This document shows, piece by piece, positions 14,363 through 27,065 of a stretch of DNA of 64,000 nt. The translations under genes were made by a program, and so were the position numbers. A model generated the notes under the pieces. That model worked only from the letters and a program-made list of their open reading frames with translations, made no database searches and was not told where the DNA came from. The stretch lies in assembly GCF_036898095.1 (NCBI RefSeq), contig NC_090729.1, positions 75,085,754 through 75,149,753 on the forward strand. Direction: 5' to 3'. Within the stretch, counting starts at the first letter, position 1, and every line of letters starts with the position of its first letter. The DNA is from Palaemon carinicauda. Its lineage: Eukaryota > Arthropoda > Malacostraca > Decapoda > Palaemonidae.

Positions 14363-14428
<66 letters not shown>
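14363..14428. repeat. (CT)n microsatellite
   Basis: About 66 bp of pure CT dinucleotides, 85 bp downstream of a G homopolymer. Confidence 0.95.
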
Positions 14429-14431
<3 letters not shown>

Positions 14432-14614
14432 GCCTTTGTGGTCGCCTACGCTCTTCTCAGCATTGTGGGCGTGTTCTCAAAATTAGGTATACCGTATATG
14501 AATGGCTGAACTCTATATAGTAATGGCCCTTAATAATAGAAGGTAAATTAGGTAATCGTTCTCACATAGAGAATTTCGTGCCTTGTCTATGTAATCGATT
14601 TTGTATTATGATAA

Positions 14615-14617
<3 letters not shown>

Positions 14618-14677
<60 letters not shown>

Positions 14678-14686
14678 TCTCTCTCT
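14618..14686. repeat. (CT)n microsatellite
   Basis: About 69 bp of CT with a single GTCT interruption. Confidence 0.95.
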
Positions 14687-15287
14687 GACACAAGTATACA
14701 TAAAAACTATTGATTTATTTGGGAAGATTAGTCATAAATTTTGCTGAACTGTAATAATATTGCTAATAAATCAGTGCAATCTGCATTTGGCTAACTAGAT
14801 GCTCGTCGCCTCCTTAAAAAGACGAGATGACCTGTACAGTGTACCGGAGATTCAAGATAAAATCAGACATTAGTAAAACGATTGAGAGAGATAGATTGCG
14901 AATCTTGAGTATTTTGCACTTACGGTTAAGTACAGATTGACATTCTCCATTACATCAACCAATGCGTGTTTCTATTTTTTTTTCTTTTTAGTGTCCTTCC
15001 TTACTGCCGCTCCCATTGCCTTATTTCACTTTTCTTGCAAACATTCCATCGCACAAAAATCCTTTGGAACTCTGGGGAAAATTTTTATCAACTTCGGTTA
15101 TTTGAAGTTTGTTGAATCGTTGATGTTTGCTCCTTTGGCACCCCTCCCACTGATAGTCCCCACCCATGTCTAACACTCGAAGGGCCTAGAGTGACTCTCT
15201 CTCTTGACTTTTAGGCCACCATCCTTTTATATCGGCGTCTTTCGTCAGTCACCCACAAACATGATAGTCATGACTCTGGAGACCTTG

Positions 15288-15290
<3 letters not shown>

Positions 15291-15362
<72 letters not shown>
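15291..15362. repeat. (CT)n microsatellite
   Basis: About 72 bp of uninterrupted CT dinucleotides. Confidence 0.95.
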
Positions 15363-15366
<4 letters not shown>

Positions 15367-17089
15367 GAGTAGCTGGTGTCTCTTCTCGGAACCTTCTTAA
15401 TTAAACTAATGAACATGACGTAGTAGGCTATACATGAGACATGACCCAATTGAATCAATAGTTTCTACTATAAACAATGCACTTTTTGCTGGGCAACTAT
15501 GCATTACTCGAGTGTATAAAATGACTCAATAAGTTGGAATGGTGGATTAATTGCCTGGTTTCTTGTAACTAGCCATCTTCTTTTATTTAACACTAGTTTG
15601 ATTTCATCAAGCTTGTAAACGGCCCTTAAAATTTGTAACGAGGTGTGGGTGGAATGTGATGGATGCGGGCGGGTAAGTCCGTGGCCATCGCGAGAGAAGG
15701 CCTCATAAACCTCAGTGGGCATCGTCTACAGTAAGTAGGCTGACCTAACCACGGTTGAGATACCTAGACCGGTGACCTAACTATCGAGACGCTTCCACGT
15801 CTGGCAGTAATTATTTAGAGGAGAATTTTTAGAAATCCCGACGATTATCTTTTTTAATTTTCTAATGAATGACCATTCTTTCATTCTTCTAATTGAAAAT
15901 GAGCATTCCCTTCCTTTATAACAAACTGTCTCTGGTTCTCTGAAGATTTAAATGTTCCAGTCTGCGTTAATTTATTCACATTTACGTAATTTTATCTTAC
16001 AATATTTATTGTTGTATCATCTGAGAAAAGCAATGATCCTCTGGTGGCCCTTTTAATGTAATCGAAATTCGAATCCTGTTCTTCCTTTTCATTGGTAATG
16101 CCATCTCTTGTTAACATCTCTAAGCACGATTTGTATTTAGTTTTTTGTTTACAGTATAGCAACAATAACCTGGTAAATAAGTTAGGATAGAAATTTAACA
16201 GTTGTTCAGACTCACACCTGGATTGTAATCATATACCTTTTTTAGATTGAAATAATTCGTTCTGCCTTTTCGCTCTCCCTAAGAAATGGTTGTATGTCAT
16301 AATTCTGTGCAAATAAATCTGTTAATCCCAGCCAATGTTTCCATCCAAACCATGACCAGAAATGAACAGTAAACTGAAGTTTTCTATGTTTTACGTATAT
16401 TTATTTATAGGTTAGGTATGGATAAGGATTTTGAGAGAGCACTTTTAGTTTTGCAATACGTAATCCATTTTGCTGTGTTCGTCCGTCTTCCCTATGGAGC
16501 AAATTTTTGCTTCTGGGATTTCTTCTTCAGGCTGATTGACTATTAAGGAAAAAAATATGTTTACCGACTATTATAGGAAACGTAGCTTCCTGAAACTTAC
16601 TTTTTTTTTTTCAAATTTAACATTTAAATAGGTCTACAGATACATACGTATATAATTATAAGCGGCAGGTCCTTTTCTTTTTGCGTCTCGATACCATTGC
16701 ACTGTACTGTGCCATCATGCTCATTTACATTTCCTTGCCTAATTGCAGGATTGGCCCAAGCCTTTATGGGGCTATAGGGAGGATTGGATTTGAGAGCTCC
16801 CTGATCACTACCACCAGTGCCTAAATATTACTTGTGGTTGATCATTTCATGCTGTATAAAGACATGAAAAACATATAAGGGTATTTCACAATACAGTTCA
16901 GTATTATTTGCACTTTTTGAATTTCATAGTAACGTGTTGTTTGGCATTTTGAAATTTTATTGATATGTAACAGAAAAGATCAGCAGGAAAGACTACATTT
17001 ACAATAAAACAAGTTAACCAGTTTAATTACTTATATTTTTTTATAAAATGAAGCAGTTGTACCAAAATGCAATTTCCTGATATAAATAA

Positions 17090-17500
17090 AACCAAATTAA
17101 CGGATTTTGAGCGAAGCGAAAAATCTATTTTTGGGCTCAGGCCATGTCGTCCTGATGGAAGTTCCTTTAAAGTAGCATCCTTGGGTATATTTGACTACAG
17201 TGATATTCCCAGAGAATTTAACCTTAAGGTATCCAGAATTCTAACTCCTGGCACGAATATCCCTAACTTATACCTTTAGGGATATCGCATAATATCAGAG
17301 GACGTATTCTTGACACGCCACATAGCTATCTTCACCCCGAACAGCATTTACGCTTCGAGAGGGAAAGTGGCAAGAATAAGAGGGGAGCCGTTATTAAGGC
17401 ACCACTCCTTACTGTTTTGAGTACCTATATGACGTCATATCCGACCGCCATCTTGTTATTCCTTCTTTCGTAGCGCCATAACCCGGTGATTTTCCTGTGT
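17090..17500. other. GC-richer block with a perfect hairpin, function unknown
   Basis: This 400-bp block stands out from the AT-rich surroundings and holds no convincing reading frame. It contains a perfect 10-bp stem, ATATCCCTAA / TTAGGGATAT, with a 9-nt loop at 17257-17285. Beyond that it reads like a conserved non-coding or repeat segment. I do not recognise the family. Confidence 0.35.
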
Positions 17501-17925
17501 TCTCTCCCTGTTTTGGTAGAATTTTGGATTTTTCATGCTTTCTCCAGCGTCATCTGCCTCTGGAAAGTTGAGTATTGATTTTTACATTTATCTTCTAACA
17601 TAAGAAATAGCAATTGTAAAAGTAATGAATATACAAATTGCTTAAAAAGAAATTTGATGTGTGGACAAAATCGACATATATTCACATAATAATAGTAAGG
17701 GTTTACAAGTTAAAATTAACCCTAACCAAAAATACATTAGTGTAGGCCTACTGAAGGGATTTTCTTCTCCCTTCAAATTTTGTAATAAGTACAAAACACT
17801 GACTGACACTGCTTTAGTAACCAAAGTATTTATGTATTTGAATAATTTTTGGCACTGCTTTATTAACCAAAGTTAGTAAACTATTTTAGTGTTTGAATTA
17901 TTTTTATAGTTTTGTTTCCTATCTT

Positions 17926-19750
17926 TTATGGAGGGGAGGCAAAGTCATTTATGTCATCATTATATGTGATCTCGCAGATAGTTTTGTTGGTGACTCTAAT
18001 AATAGCAATTCTGCTCAGTCTTTCATGTGCCATGGTAGATCTCAAGTAGGTTTTAATCACAGTGCTTACAAAAGTTTTTGCAGAGGCAACTGTTACAGGT
18101 AGCATGCAGGCTATTCTGAGAGCTATCCAAAGATTTGGGTACAACTCATAAATGCTATTTTGAGAGAGATAAGTTAAGAAGCTGGAATGTGGTCATCTTT
18201 GCTTGAAGGAGTTTTGGAAGACTTCTTCTTTGAAATCAATGCACTGCCACCAACATCAGATTCCTCTCCATGGGATAGACTGTACCCAAGATTTTTAAGC
18301 TGGTCCCTCAGCATCTCTGATATTCAAGATTATTAAACTGGAGAAGCACTTCAAAGTTATGTTTAACTTCTACAGGGACAGAAAGCAGTTCTCCAAAGAC
18401 TGAATGCCTAATTGTACCACAACATTGAAAAAGGCCGCTTCCAGTTTCTTTATTGCAACTTTATTAGCTCATCAGCCAGCTCATAGGCAAGATCCCTTTA
18501 TGTGGGCTTCTGCCCCTTCTCATTGAGCACTATTCATTTGTTAGCAAATCTTATTTTCAGAGACCTGTACATCATTAAAACCCAGTTCTGTAACTGACCA
18601 AATTATCCTTAATTTTCTGGACGAGGTTCACTGCAACATCAAGTTGCATATTAACTGACTGAAGAAGCTTGCTTGTGGTGTTTTATCTTTGAAAGAATGT
18701 CTTACTATATTTGCCTTAACATCCAACAAGGCTTCTCTCACCTTATCTACCAGGTAGCATGATGGTTGAATGCTTTTATTTCAACTTTTCCAGAGAGTGT
18801 CACTCCTGGACTTGAGGATGATGTCCACATAGTTCTGCAGGATGGCCCACCTCTAAGGAGAGCCAGGGAAAATATTGTCAGTCTTTTTCACATTCCTGTA
18901 AAAAGAGGTGGCATCCATTGATGATTTAGCTTGCTCTGTAACTGTGAGATTTAGGGTATTTATTGGAAGGCACATAAAAAGCTTTATTCTTCGCTTTCAT
19001 ATATGCTTCATCGTCATAGGACTGTCCAAAGTAGTCTTGAAAAGGGATTGTTAAATCCTCAAGCCTGTTAAGAATGAAGGTGGTCAGTCCCTGCCTAGTG
19101 AATTTAGGAGTTACTAAAAATCCCTAAAAGTACTTTTCTATGTTTCAGGTGTCTTCCCAAGACTAACATCTGCAATTCCATAAGCTTCTCTCTAATCACT
19201 TGACCTACTGCATGGGCTGATCTTTCAGTTGCTGTTAACTTGGCTACGGACATCAGTTATTTGTGGCTTATGAGTAGTGTACTGTCTAATATTAATTTCT
19301 GTCACCATTTTCTCCAAAATTTCATCAATGATATAGCCTATAAACTCATTTTGGATGTTTTCCCCAAGTTTTGCGTGTGTTGTGCTCTGATGTCAATTCG
19401 TCCTATATGCACTTTAAAAACTGGGTCAGATTTTACCCTAAGTACAACTTATTTCAGGAAATTTCCATTATTCTATAGATCCAATGTATCAACAGATCCC
19501 CTGAATGCAAAATTCCTGTCTGCCAGATATTGAATAATAGTTATTAAACAGGCGAGAAAATATCTCCAAAAATTTTTCCGACTCCAAGAGGGCCATATGT
19601 GCTGCTTCAATAGTCATATCCTTGGAAGAGGCAGTGCAAACTCCCTCCGTGTTATTACAATGATTCATGCTATTCTCGAGCTTCATTTCTAATTTCAATC
19701 AATTTAGCATTTCTAAGTGTTCTTGGGGGCCACCTGATGGTGTTGGCTCT
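17926..19750 (-). pseudogene. hAT-like transposase relic (ZMYM1/TTF type)
   Basis: Minus-strand frames reproduce the order of a TTF-zinc-finger hAT protein. Near 19350-19480 there is a patch GNFLK ... FKVHIGRIDIRAQHTQNLG. It is followed by a segment resembling NIQNEFIGYIIDEILEKMV (about 19300-19360). The C terminus has the dimerisation motif LYPNLWIALRIACMLPVTVA then IKTYLRSTMAHERLSRIAII (17950-18150). In this family the dimerisation region normally contains SAERSFSKL; here it reads SAKTFVS with a deletion. Many stops and frame changes are scattered through the middle. I could not define TIRs or a TSD, so element ends are uncertain. Confidence 0.7.
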
Positions 19751-20299
19751 CAACGCAACCACTTAGTTTGCTAATGCCTTCTGCCGGGTTTGCCTAACTA
19801 TTTGATAACTTTTATAATATAGTCTCTGGTTAATCTTGATTTGCATTGTTTATGAAAAGAAGAGTATATTAAAGATAACTGTTTGTGCTTATGTAGTGTC
19901 CACTGGGACAGGCAAGTAATTTCTGTTTATAGCCAAGGTAACTAGTCAATAACTTTAGAAAGAGAAAAGAAAAAGCAGTGACGAGCCAATATTTCAGATT
20001 AAGCCAACCCTACACTTGCATTGACACTTGTTGAAAATTTACCCCTTAGGAGCTCCCCAAGAAAGAAACAATAGCTGGACCTCTTTAAATATGAGAGACT
20101 GCAGGAATCCAAATCTTGGAAGTTCATCAAAGGAAATTATGACTGAGCCCTGCAATCTAAGAAATATATGCTGACTTTCATTGGGTAGAATTTTGTGGAG
20201 TGAATGGAGTTAATAAGCAAACTTGAACAAAGAGGGACTTAAGTTTCAGGAATAAGTCATTCAGATAAGCTACCTTTCAGTAGATGCAGAAGGAATTCT

Positions 20300-20640
20300 G
20301 AGGTAAACCCAAGATGGAACTCTCCATACACCAGAGTAATAAGCTAAATGGGGATAGTTTGTGTCAATATGCTGCGGTGAGTACCGTCACTAAGAAGAGA
20401 ACATTCAACATTGTAACAAATTTCTAGGGACAGATTCACCAGTACGAGCTAGACGTTATAATGAAGCATTGAATTATACTTCATTGCAGAGGAAATAATC
20501 TAAGTATTGAATGGGAAAGGATATGAAGAAATTTGTTTGAACAGTCGTTGTGGCACTGAAGTAATAAAGCACGACTTTCAGATATGTTCTCAGGGGGCAG
20601 TCAGTATATACTTTTTATTAGCGTGAGTTTCCTTTTTAAA
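20300..20640. other. unassigned gap between two element relics
   Basis: AT-rich, no element ends or coding signal seen. Confidence 0.4.
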
Positions 20641-21235
20641 GCTGGAATCACACCAGGCTTTTTTTTTTTTTTTTTGCCAGCAGTGAGCCGCTGCTGCTGA
20701 AAAGTGAAAACTGAGAGCTTGTTGTTCGAGATATTGGCTTCCCGACTAAATGGGAAGTAGCGAGCACACAACCACGAGCATGACTTTGGATGTAAAAAGA
20801 AAACAAGATGGCTGCTGCAAATAGGACATCCTCTAACTTAGCAATCTTAGATTCAACAAAAGTCTCAAGAGATAATAAAATGTACTTTGTTGATCCTGTG
20901 GTTGTTGTAGAAGGCAGAACCATCATCCAACCTCATTTCCCAACAAAGGTTGTCAAGATAGCTTTGGCTTCTCTTCTCCTGAGTCACCATCGAACCCACA
21001 AACGTTTTTTAGTTTCTCTTCCATTCATGTAACATTCTGAGAATACATATTACAGCAACAGTCCGAAAATTTCCGGGTGCCATGATGATGTCAGCTGATC
21101 AGGTTTGTTTACACTTTTTTCCTGATGCTTCTCGAACCGCGAGATTGTTGTGTGACGCTACAAAACTTTCACTCGCGAGCATCGGCTGGAGGTTAGCGAA
21201 AACCTCGAGCAAGGAAGGACTACTGTGATTCCTGC
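20638..21235. mobile_element. small non-autonomous TIR element (about 600 bp)
   Basis: Left end AAAGCTGGAATCACA (20638-20652) mirrors the right end TGTGATTCCTGCTTT (about 21221-21235), with one mismatch in 15 bp. The interior is GC-richer than its flanks and carries a 74-codon frame (20808-21032) with no recognisable domain. The flanks are T-rich, so the target duplication cannot be read. Probably a MITE-like derivative; superfamily unresolved. Confidence 0.5.
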
Positions 21236-21679
21236 TTTTTTTCACTTGTGTATTGTCGATTGTTAAAACGTGTTATTGTGACATTTTTGGAATTTTCCTT
21301 ATGAGTGTACACATTGAAAATAATAGTAAGAAAAATCAATTTGTATTTTGAGGGTTATTAGGAACGTTTAATTTGTGTTTTAGAAATGTAGAATTTTTAT
21401 TACTGGTTATTTTAGAATAAGAATTTTCTCATAACGTTGTAATAACTAGGCTACATCTTTGGATTTACTATACCATTGCTCTTTTCTTGCTTGAGGGTGT
21501 CATGCTTCCCATTTCTTTGCCTCGCCAGTAATTTTGATGTGGTCAAATCAACTCATATTTAGTGTGTCTCCTTAGGTAACCCTAAAAAAGAGATAAATTT
21601 GACAGGAGATAAGTGAGCCATCTATAGAAAAAAATAACATCTATTGTCTTTTCGACCACGGTCTCGTCTTTGAAGGTTA

Positions 21680-22647
21680 GGCTGGGGTTACACAGCTGCA
21701 ACTAAGCTATGCGACTTGCTGCGAAGATAAAAAATCCAAGAAATGGCGGAAAGTCTAGCAATTGTTCTGCTCTTTTATGTCGAACGACCTGTCACACGCT
21801 TCCTGCTAGATTTCCGCTCGCTTATTCTTGGACCGGGATGACTGTTGGATGGCGAGTTGAACGGGAGTCGCTACCTACTGCGTTCAGTATGGGATTAACC
21901 TGACGAATTATTGTGACTAATGCAGATTTCTGTGAGATTCATTGTGAGGCCTTTAGAATGCCGCTCAATTACCACTAGATTGCCACTTGACTTGGCAGCG
22001 AGTGCACAACGATTGGCTAAGGAGGGATATGAAGGGAGGTTTCTGTATTTATTTCATTTGTAGTGATTTCTTAACTTTTTCATATTCTTTATTTTCTATT
22101 TAAGTCATTGAAAATTATTGCACAATTTATTTGTTCACGTTTGTTTTCTTTATTGATTTCATTCAAAGTGACCAAAGTTGGACGACCTGCAAACTGTGGC
22201 AGAGCATCTCTCTATCACTGCTTTTAAGCGAGCGGGAAACGTCACGTGGTCGTGATGCTATGTTGCCAGATCGCAGGCTCAATAGACTTGCTAGATCCTA
22301 CAAGGATTTCGTCGTACATACCTGCAATTGTTGCAAAGGAACCGTTGCTAAGTCATAGTGAGGTACGATTCGCCTAGGACTCCGCTGCGAAGTTTCGCAG
22401 CTGACGAGAGTCGCAGCAGAAGGTCGCCACAGTTTTGAACAGCCCAAAATGTTCGTAACGTGGTCTCGACCGGATTAACCAAGTGTGAGACATCGCCGGG
22501 CGGCGCGACAGGTTGAGCAACCCTCCCTCGATATTCTGCACATATTCAAGGGGGATTCGCTGCAAAATGGCGATACTGAAAAATATGGTTGTTTTCTAAC
22601 ATCGCAGCGAGTCACAGACCTTAGTTGCAGATGTGTGACCCCCAACC
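21680..22647. mobile_element. PIF/Harbinger-like MITE with TTA target duplication
   Basis: The element is flanked by TTA on both sides (21677-21679 and 22648-22650). Its left terminus starts GGCTGGGGTTACACAGCTGC and the reverse complement of the right end starts GGTTGGGGGTCACACATCTG. Similarity continues through CTGCAACTAAG and on to CGCTGCGA, giving an imperfect TIR of about 58 bp. A 3-bp TTA duplication with GGG-type ends fits the PIF/Harbinger superfamily. At 968 bp with no transposase it would be non-autonomous. The frames inside are short and non-homologous to anything I recognise. Confidence 0.75.
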
Positions 22648-22791
22648 TTACCAGTCGATGTTTCTCACGTTGGGAAATTTTCTCGAAATAAAACTTTACT
22701 TTAGAAGTGGAGTCGAAAGCTTCTTTCTTCATAGTGTTACATGAGTGCTCGGGGTGTTATTCTGTACTTGAACCGTCATTTATGTTGTGTT

Positions 22792-22793
<2 letters not shown>

Positions 22794-22863
<70 letters not shown>
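22794..22863. repeat. (AT)n microsatellite
   Basis: About 70 bp of AT dinucleotides. Confidence 0.95.
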
Positions 22864-22865
<2 letters not shown>

Positions 22866-23132
22866 CATATGTTTGTGTATAAGTAGATTCAAACTAACCA
22901 TATGTTATTAACATTTATGTATTATTGTAGGTATATACATGTGTGCTTGGTGTTATTAGTCAAATTCTACGTTTAATCTTGTTTTCTTTATACATGTCCA
23001 TTTATTCTCATTTTGTTTCTATTTCAGGTACGTTCGTTGCATACAGTGCATGTGCATAGGTATGTGTTAATTGACTTTTTGTATGTTAGGCTTTAGGAAA
23101 CACCGGATCACCCCAAGTTAACTGACTTCATG

Positions 23133-23134
<2 letters not shown>

Positions 23135-23188
<54 letters not shown>
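23135..23188. repeat. (GA)n microsatellite
   Basis: About 54 bp of uninterrupted GA. Confidence 0.95.
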
Positions 23189-23190
<2 letters not shown>

Positions 23191-23869
23191 GAATACTCTA
23201 TATATGAAAATAGCAAGACGCTGTAGTTTTAATATTGTGGGCATGACTTATCATCAGCGAAATTGTCTGTGGTCGTTTGTGTTGAGAAACCAAAAAGTGG
23301 AATTGAATCTGGTTTAGTCTGCCATTAGTGACCGTCGAGTTGCTTTATTTTCTTTTTTCTTCAGAATAGAGTAGAATTGTTATTAGGTTTTTTATTAATT
23401 GGTGTACTGCCTTTGATCATTTTGTGCAAGTGTGCTTCTTTGTATTCTGATTTTTCATTATTTACCTTGGCCCTTCAATTTTGCCATTTTTACTTATGTA
23501 ATTATTTAGATATTTTAGGGATAGATTTTATATATCGCTTTAATGATAATATTGACTCTAATTACAATAGTTTATGTTTTTTGTCTGTTTTTGTAAACTG
23601 GTGTATTACCATGGGGATATATTATCCTCTTGTTTACTTAAGAATGTTTACTGGTGGAGAAAGGACATCAGACACCTATATTTGTGTTTCTTTATATGAT
23701 ATTTGTAGTTTATGTTTGGCGTTGGTGCTAGATAGAACACACTCATGTTCGTGTGTGATCGAATTATACAAATCCAAGTCCTCTGATAAAGCAGTTACCA
23801 CGTATGTAACTGCAATCCTTCTTAGGCACAATAGTGATATCTCATGGCAAATCTCAGGTGAATGTCGGG

Positions 23870-23873
<4 letters not shown>

Positions 23874-23941
<68 letters not shown>
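23874..23941. repeat. (GA)n microsatellite
   Basis: About 68 bp of GA with one AAAG interruption. Confidence 0.95.
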
Positions 23942-23942
<1 letters not shown>

Positions 23943-24950
23943 AAACTGAATTTGGTTGTATTTGGAATGGGAATCTTAACTGTATTTATTTGCAATGATA
24001 TTATTCTTCATAATGTTCTGTTAACCCAGTGAAGGAGAGGTGACCAGGACAATGTGGATGTGACCCAACGTCCCAGTATCACATTGTTTAGAAGATATGA
24101 CCTTGGTGCAAATGCACAAGTCGGTGATGCTTGATGCTGCTTTTGCCGGTAAATTTATATTCAGGTATCGGCGTCGTCAGTAGTTGTATCGTAGTTGCTA
24201 ACAACGAAAGTCAGGCTCATGCTAAGATGTCACAGGTTGAGAGATTTGAGAGACGCACCTCCTGGGTAAGAAGGAATGCTGCACCTTGGAGCTGTTTACG
24301 AGGGTCGATACTCATAAACATGCAGCTACGCTAGAAATTGTAGCTTGACTTAAACTTAGGATTGCTCAGCCATTGTCTCTGACACTATTTGGTTTATATC
24401 TACTTTGTGTCCCGCCTTTTACATAACGCATTGAAAATTGCGATGGGAATGAAATGCTTGGTTGCCATTTCAGTGAAAGGTGTCTTTGAGAGAGGAAGGC
24501 AGCTCTTCCATTTTCTTTAATTAAAGATAACTTTTCTCTATAAGTGATTTTACTACGATTCCAAACAACTTCCAGTACATATATTTAAGAAAATTTGTTG
24601 CTTAATTGCTCGATGCTTTAACTGCAGCCTATTTCCATCCGAAACTATTCACAAGCTTTCAGAGTTGTATAAGATTTCGTACCCTCTGCACTTATAATGT
24701 TGTTATTGTTGTTAATGACAATGTTATCAAGACCCTCACCGTCATCCCGGCCGGCGTCTCCAGCATAAGAATTTACCCGCTGGACATCCTCATTATTTGT
24801 CTTCACTGTCATTGATTTTCAATATCGGAAATTCTCCCTTTGGCCAAGGGATTGGTCTGGGCCGTTTTTTAAACATTTGTCTTTTTTTTTTTTTTTTTTT
24901 TGTTATTCAGTTTTTAGGTAATGTGATGAGGAACGGAACTCTGCTATTTG

Positions 24951-24958
24951 ATAATAAA

Positions 24959-24995
<37 letters not shown>
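24951..24995. repeat. (AAT)n microsatellite
   Basis: Trinucleotide AAT/TAA tract. It lacks the GTAGCTTAGC motif that precedes LINE-derived (TAA)n tails elsewhere in the window, so it is probably independent of that LINE. Confidence 0.9.
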
Positions 24996-24998
<3 letters not shown>

Positions 24999-25594
24999 GA
25001 AGCAATAAAACAACAAAAGATAAAGAAAAAAATAGAAGAGAATTAAAGCTATACTGAAGTAAGAGTTTAAATCTGAAAACATGATAAAGGTCATAAACAC
25101 AGAAATTACCAGCAATCAGGGACAATGCTGGAATAATGGATTTGAAAACGCCAGAGCTATGCAGCATAGATAGAGAAACTAAGAAGGTAACGAACATATA
25201 CCAAGCAATGCACAGAGAAAGGGAAGATGACTCATTAGCATAGGAGGAGATTGTGTAAACATCGAAAGCAAGATGTCGTTGACTCGATCAGTCTGCCAAA
25301 GTCAAAGAACTGAAGGGGTTACATTGATTGTTGGAAGCTGCAAATTGTTGTCACAACACGTTTAGTCAGTCAGTTGGGATATAAATGATACTCTCATAAA
25401 GTTTTTCTCAAATAAAAAAAAATAATTTAATCTATAGATACTTATATATATTTGGGTGAATCCGTGAAATTACAAGTAAATGGCATTACTATAGATGATG
25501 TGATTTTTAATTGTTGAAAGAAACTCCGGAAGTGTTGTTTTGGCCAGGGCAAAGGTGGGGGTTAGCAGTGAGGTAGGCTGGGAGTTCTCTAGAA

Positions 25595-25598
<4 letters not shown>

Positions 25599-25663
<65 letters not shown>
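25599..25663. repeat. (GA)n microsatellite
   Basis: About 65 bp of uninterrupted GA. Confidence 0.95.
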
Positions 25664-25665
<2 letters not shown>

Positions 25666-27065
25666 CACAAACAAATGGTAAAAAGAAGCAGAAACGGATG
25701 GTTCAGAAAGTGAGCAATGGAACATGTGAAGAATAAAACATGAAATTGCAGAGAAGAAAATGCTGACTGAACGTCGTTACATAAGGAAGAAGAGAAAGAA
25801 AGCTCCATAACCATTCAAGAGGGATTGAATGAAGGGAGGATTCTAGATTAGTGACCAAGACAAGGGAACTGAACAGGTGGAGGGAGAAATAGAGGGAGGG
25901 GTGGATGTTGCTGGGCTTGGGGGAGATGTAAAACCGGTGGTGGTCGTCGTCGTCCATTGATGGCTAGCTAGCAGCAGACCATAAGGTACAGATAGACACG
26001 GCTGCAGAAACTTCTTCTGTTAAATACGTTTTCCTTCCTTTGGCTATGTCGTGTTTAATTTGGGAAAATACGGGTTTCTCTCTCCTGGGCCATGGCACGA
26101 CGTGTCCTACGTCCTATCCTGCATTCTTTGGTATTGTTGTGATCTGAACGGGAACGTTTTGAATCAACATTACTTTTTTTTTTTTTCGTGAATGCACTTT
26201 GTTCTTTTTATCAACGTTCTCCTAATTTGTCAAGTGTAGTAATTTTACCCCAAATTACAAAGAAAACAAGAAGTAGAAGAAGATCTTTTTCAGGCTTCCT
26301 TTCGTATCTTCATGCCATATTTTTTATAGTCTTTGTTCTCGTGAAATCTTCCATTTCAATTGAGAAGTTCCTTTCGTATTTGATCTGTCTTTTCTCGAGA
26401 TGAGATTTTCTCTTCATTCAATTTTTCAGTAATGGAAAAGAATGTCTGATTTCTACAGCTTGCCCATAGAGGAGTGACATTCAAAATTGTGACATTGGTC
26501 TTTAATAACTGTTGTCCTATTATAAGTGGCTTTGAAGGTTTTGGTATGATGCCGCCATGCGATATGGGACATTGTCTCGTTAGTGATGATCTGGTTAGGA
26601 GACCGCAGAATTAATTCCCTTTTTGAAACTGGATGAAGATTCCAGATTGTGGGTGTGCCGGATTGTTTGGTTGTTTCCTTTTATTTGTTACGTTAATCGA
26701 TGGTAAACAAGAGGATGTGAAAGGAGGTCGTTTTGGAAAGAAAAATAGTATAATAAATATAGAAATAGACATGGGAATATTATTGGACGACTGCAGCAAA
26801 GTCATAGAAAATTAAAAAAAAGTAAACTAAAAAGGGGTAGTTTTTATGCCATGATAATAAAAAAATTAAACATGTTGCAACACTGGAAACATTGAAAAAT
26901 ACATTCCATAGAAGTTGAGGATAAATGGTTGGAAATGAAGGGAGTTATGTTTTCCTCCTCTTGTGAGATGCAGATACTTGTTGCTGGAAATGAGGATTTG
27001 GGAAAGGGCATCCTGGCCCTGTTCTTATCCGGAGTCGTTGTTCTTCCTATAAAAAAAAAAGTCTT

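Larger units (their letters stand above)
13745..17040. other. unassigned intergenic stretch rich in CT tracts
   Basis: Contains a G homopolymer (14260-14278), (CT)n at 14363-14428, 14618-14686 (one GTCT interruption) and 15291-15362, but no recognisable gene. The frames here are shadows of the CT tracts. A segment near 15735-15775 (AGTAGGCTGACC ... GGTTGAGATAC) weakly resembles the LINE leader at 63730-63768. Confidence 0.5.
22865..27060. other. unassigned intergenic stretch
   Basis: Only microsatellites are clear here: (GA)n at 23135-23188, 23874-23941 and 25599-25663, and (AAT)n at 24951-24995. A 190-codon frame at 23377-23949 ends in a GA tract and has no recognised domain. A poly-T run lies at 24881-24901. 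Confidence 0.5.

Noticed and set aside
23377..23949. A 190-codon plus-strand frame with hydrophobic segments
   Set aside because: No recognised domain, AT-driven composition, and it terminates by running through a GA microsatellite (Arg-Glu repeats). Not supported as a gene.
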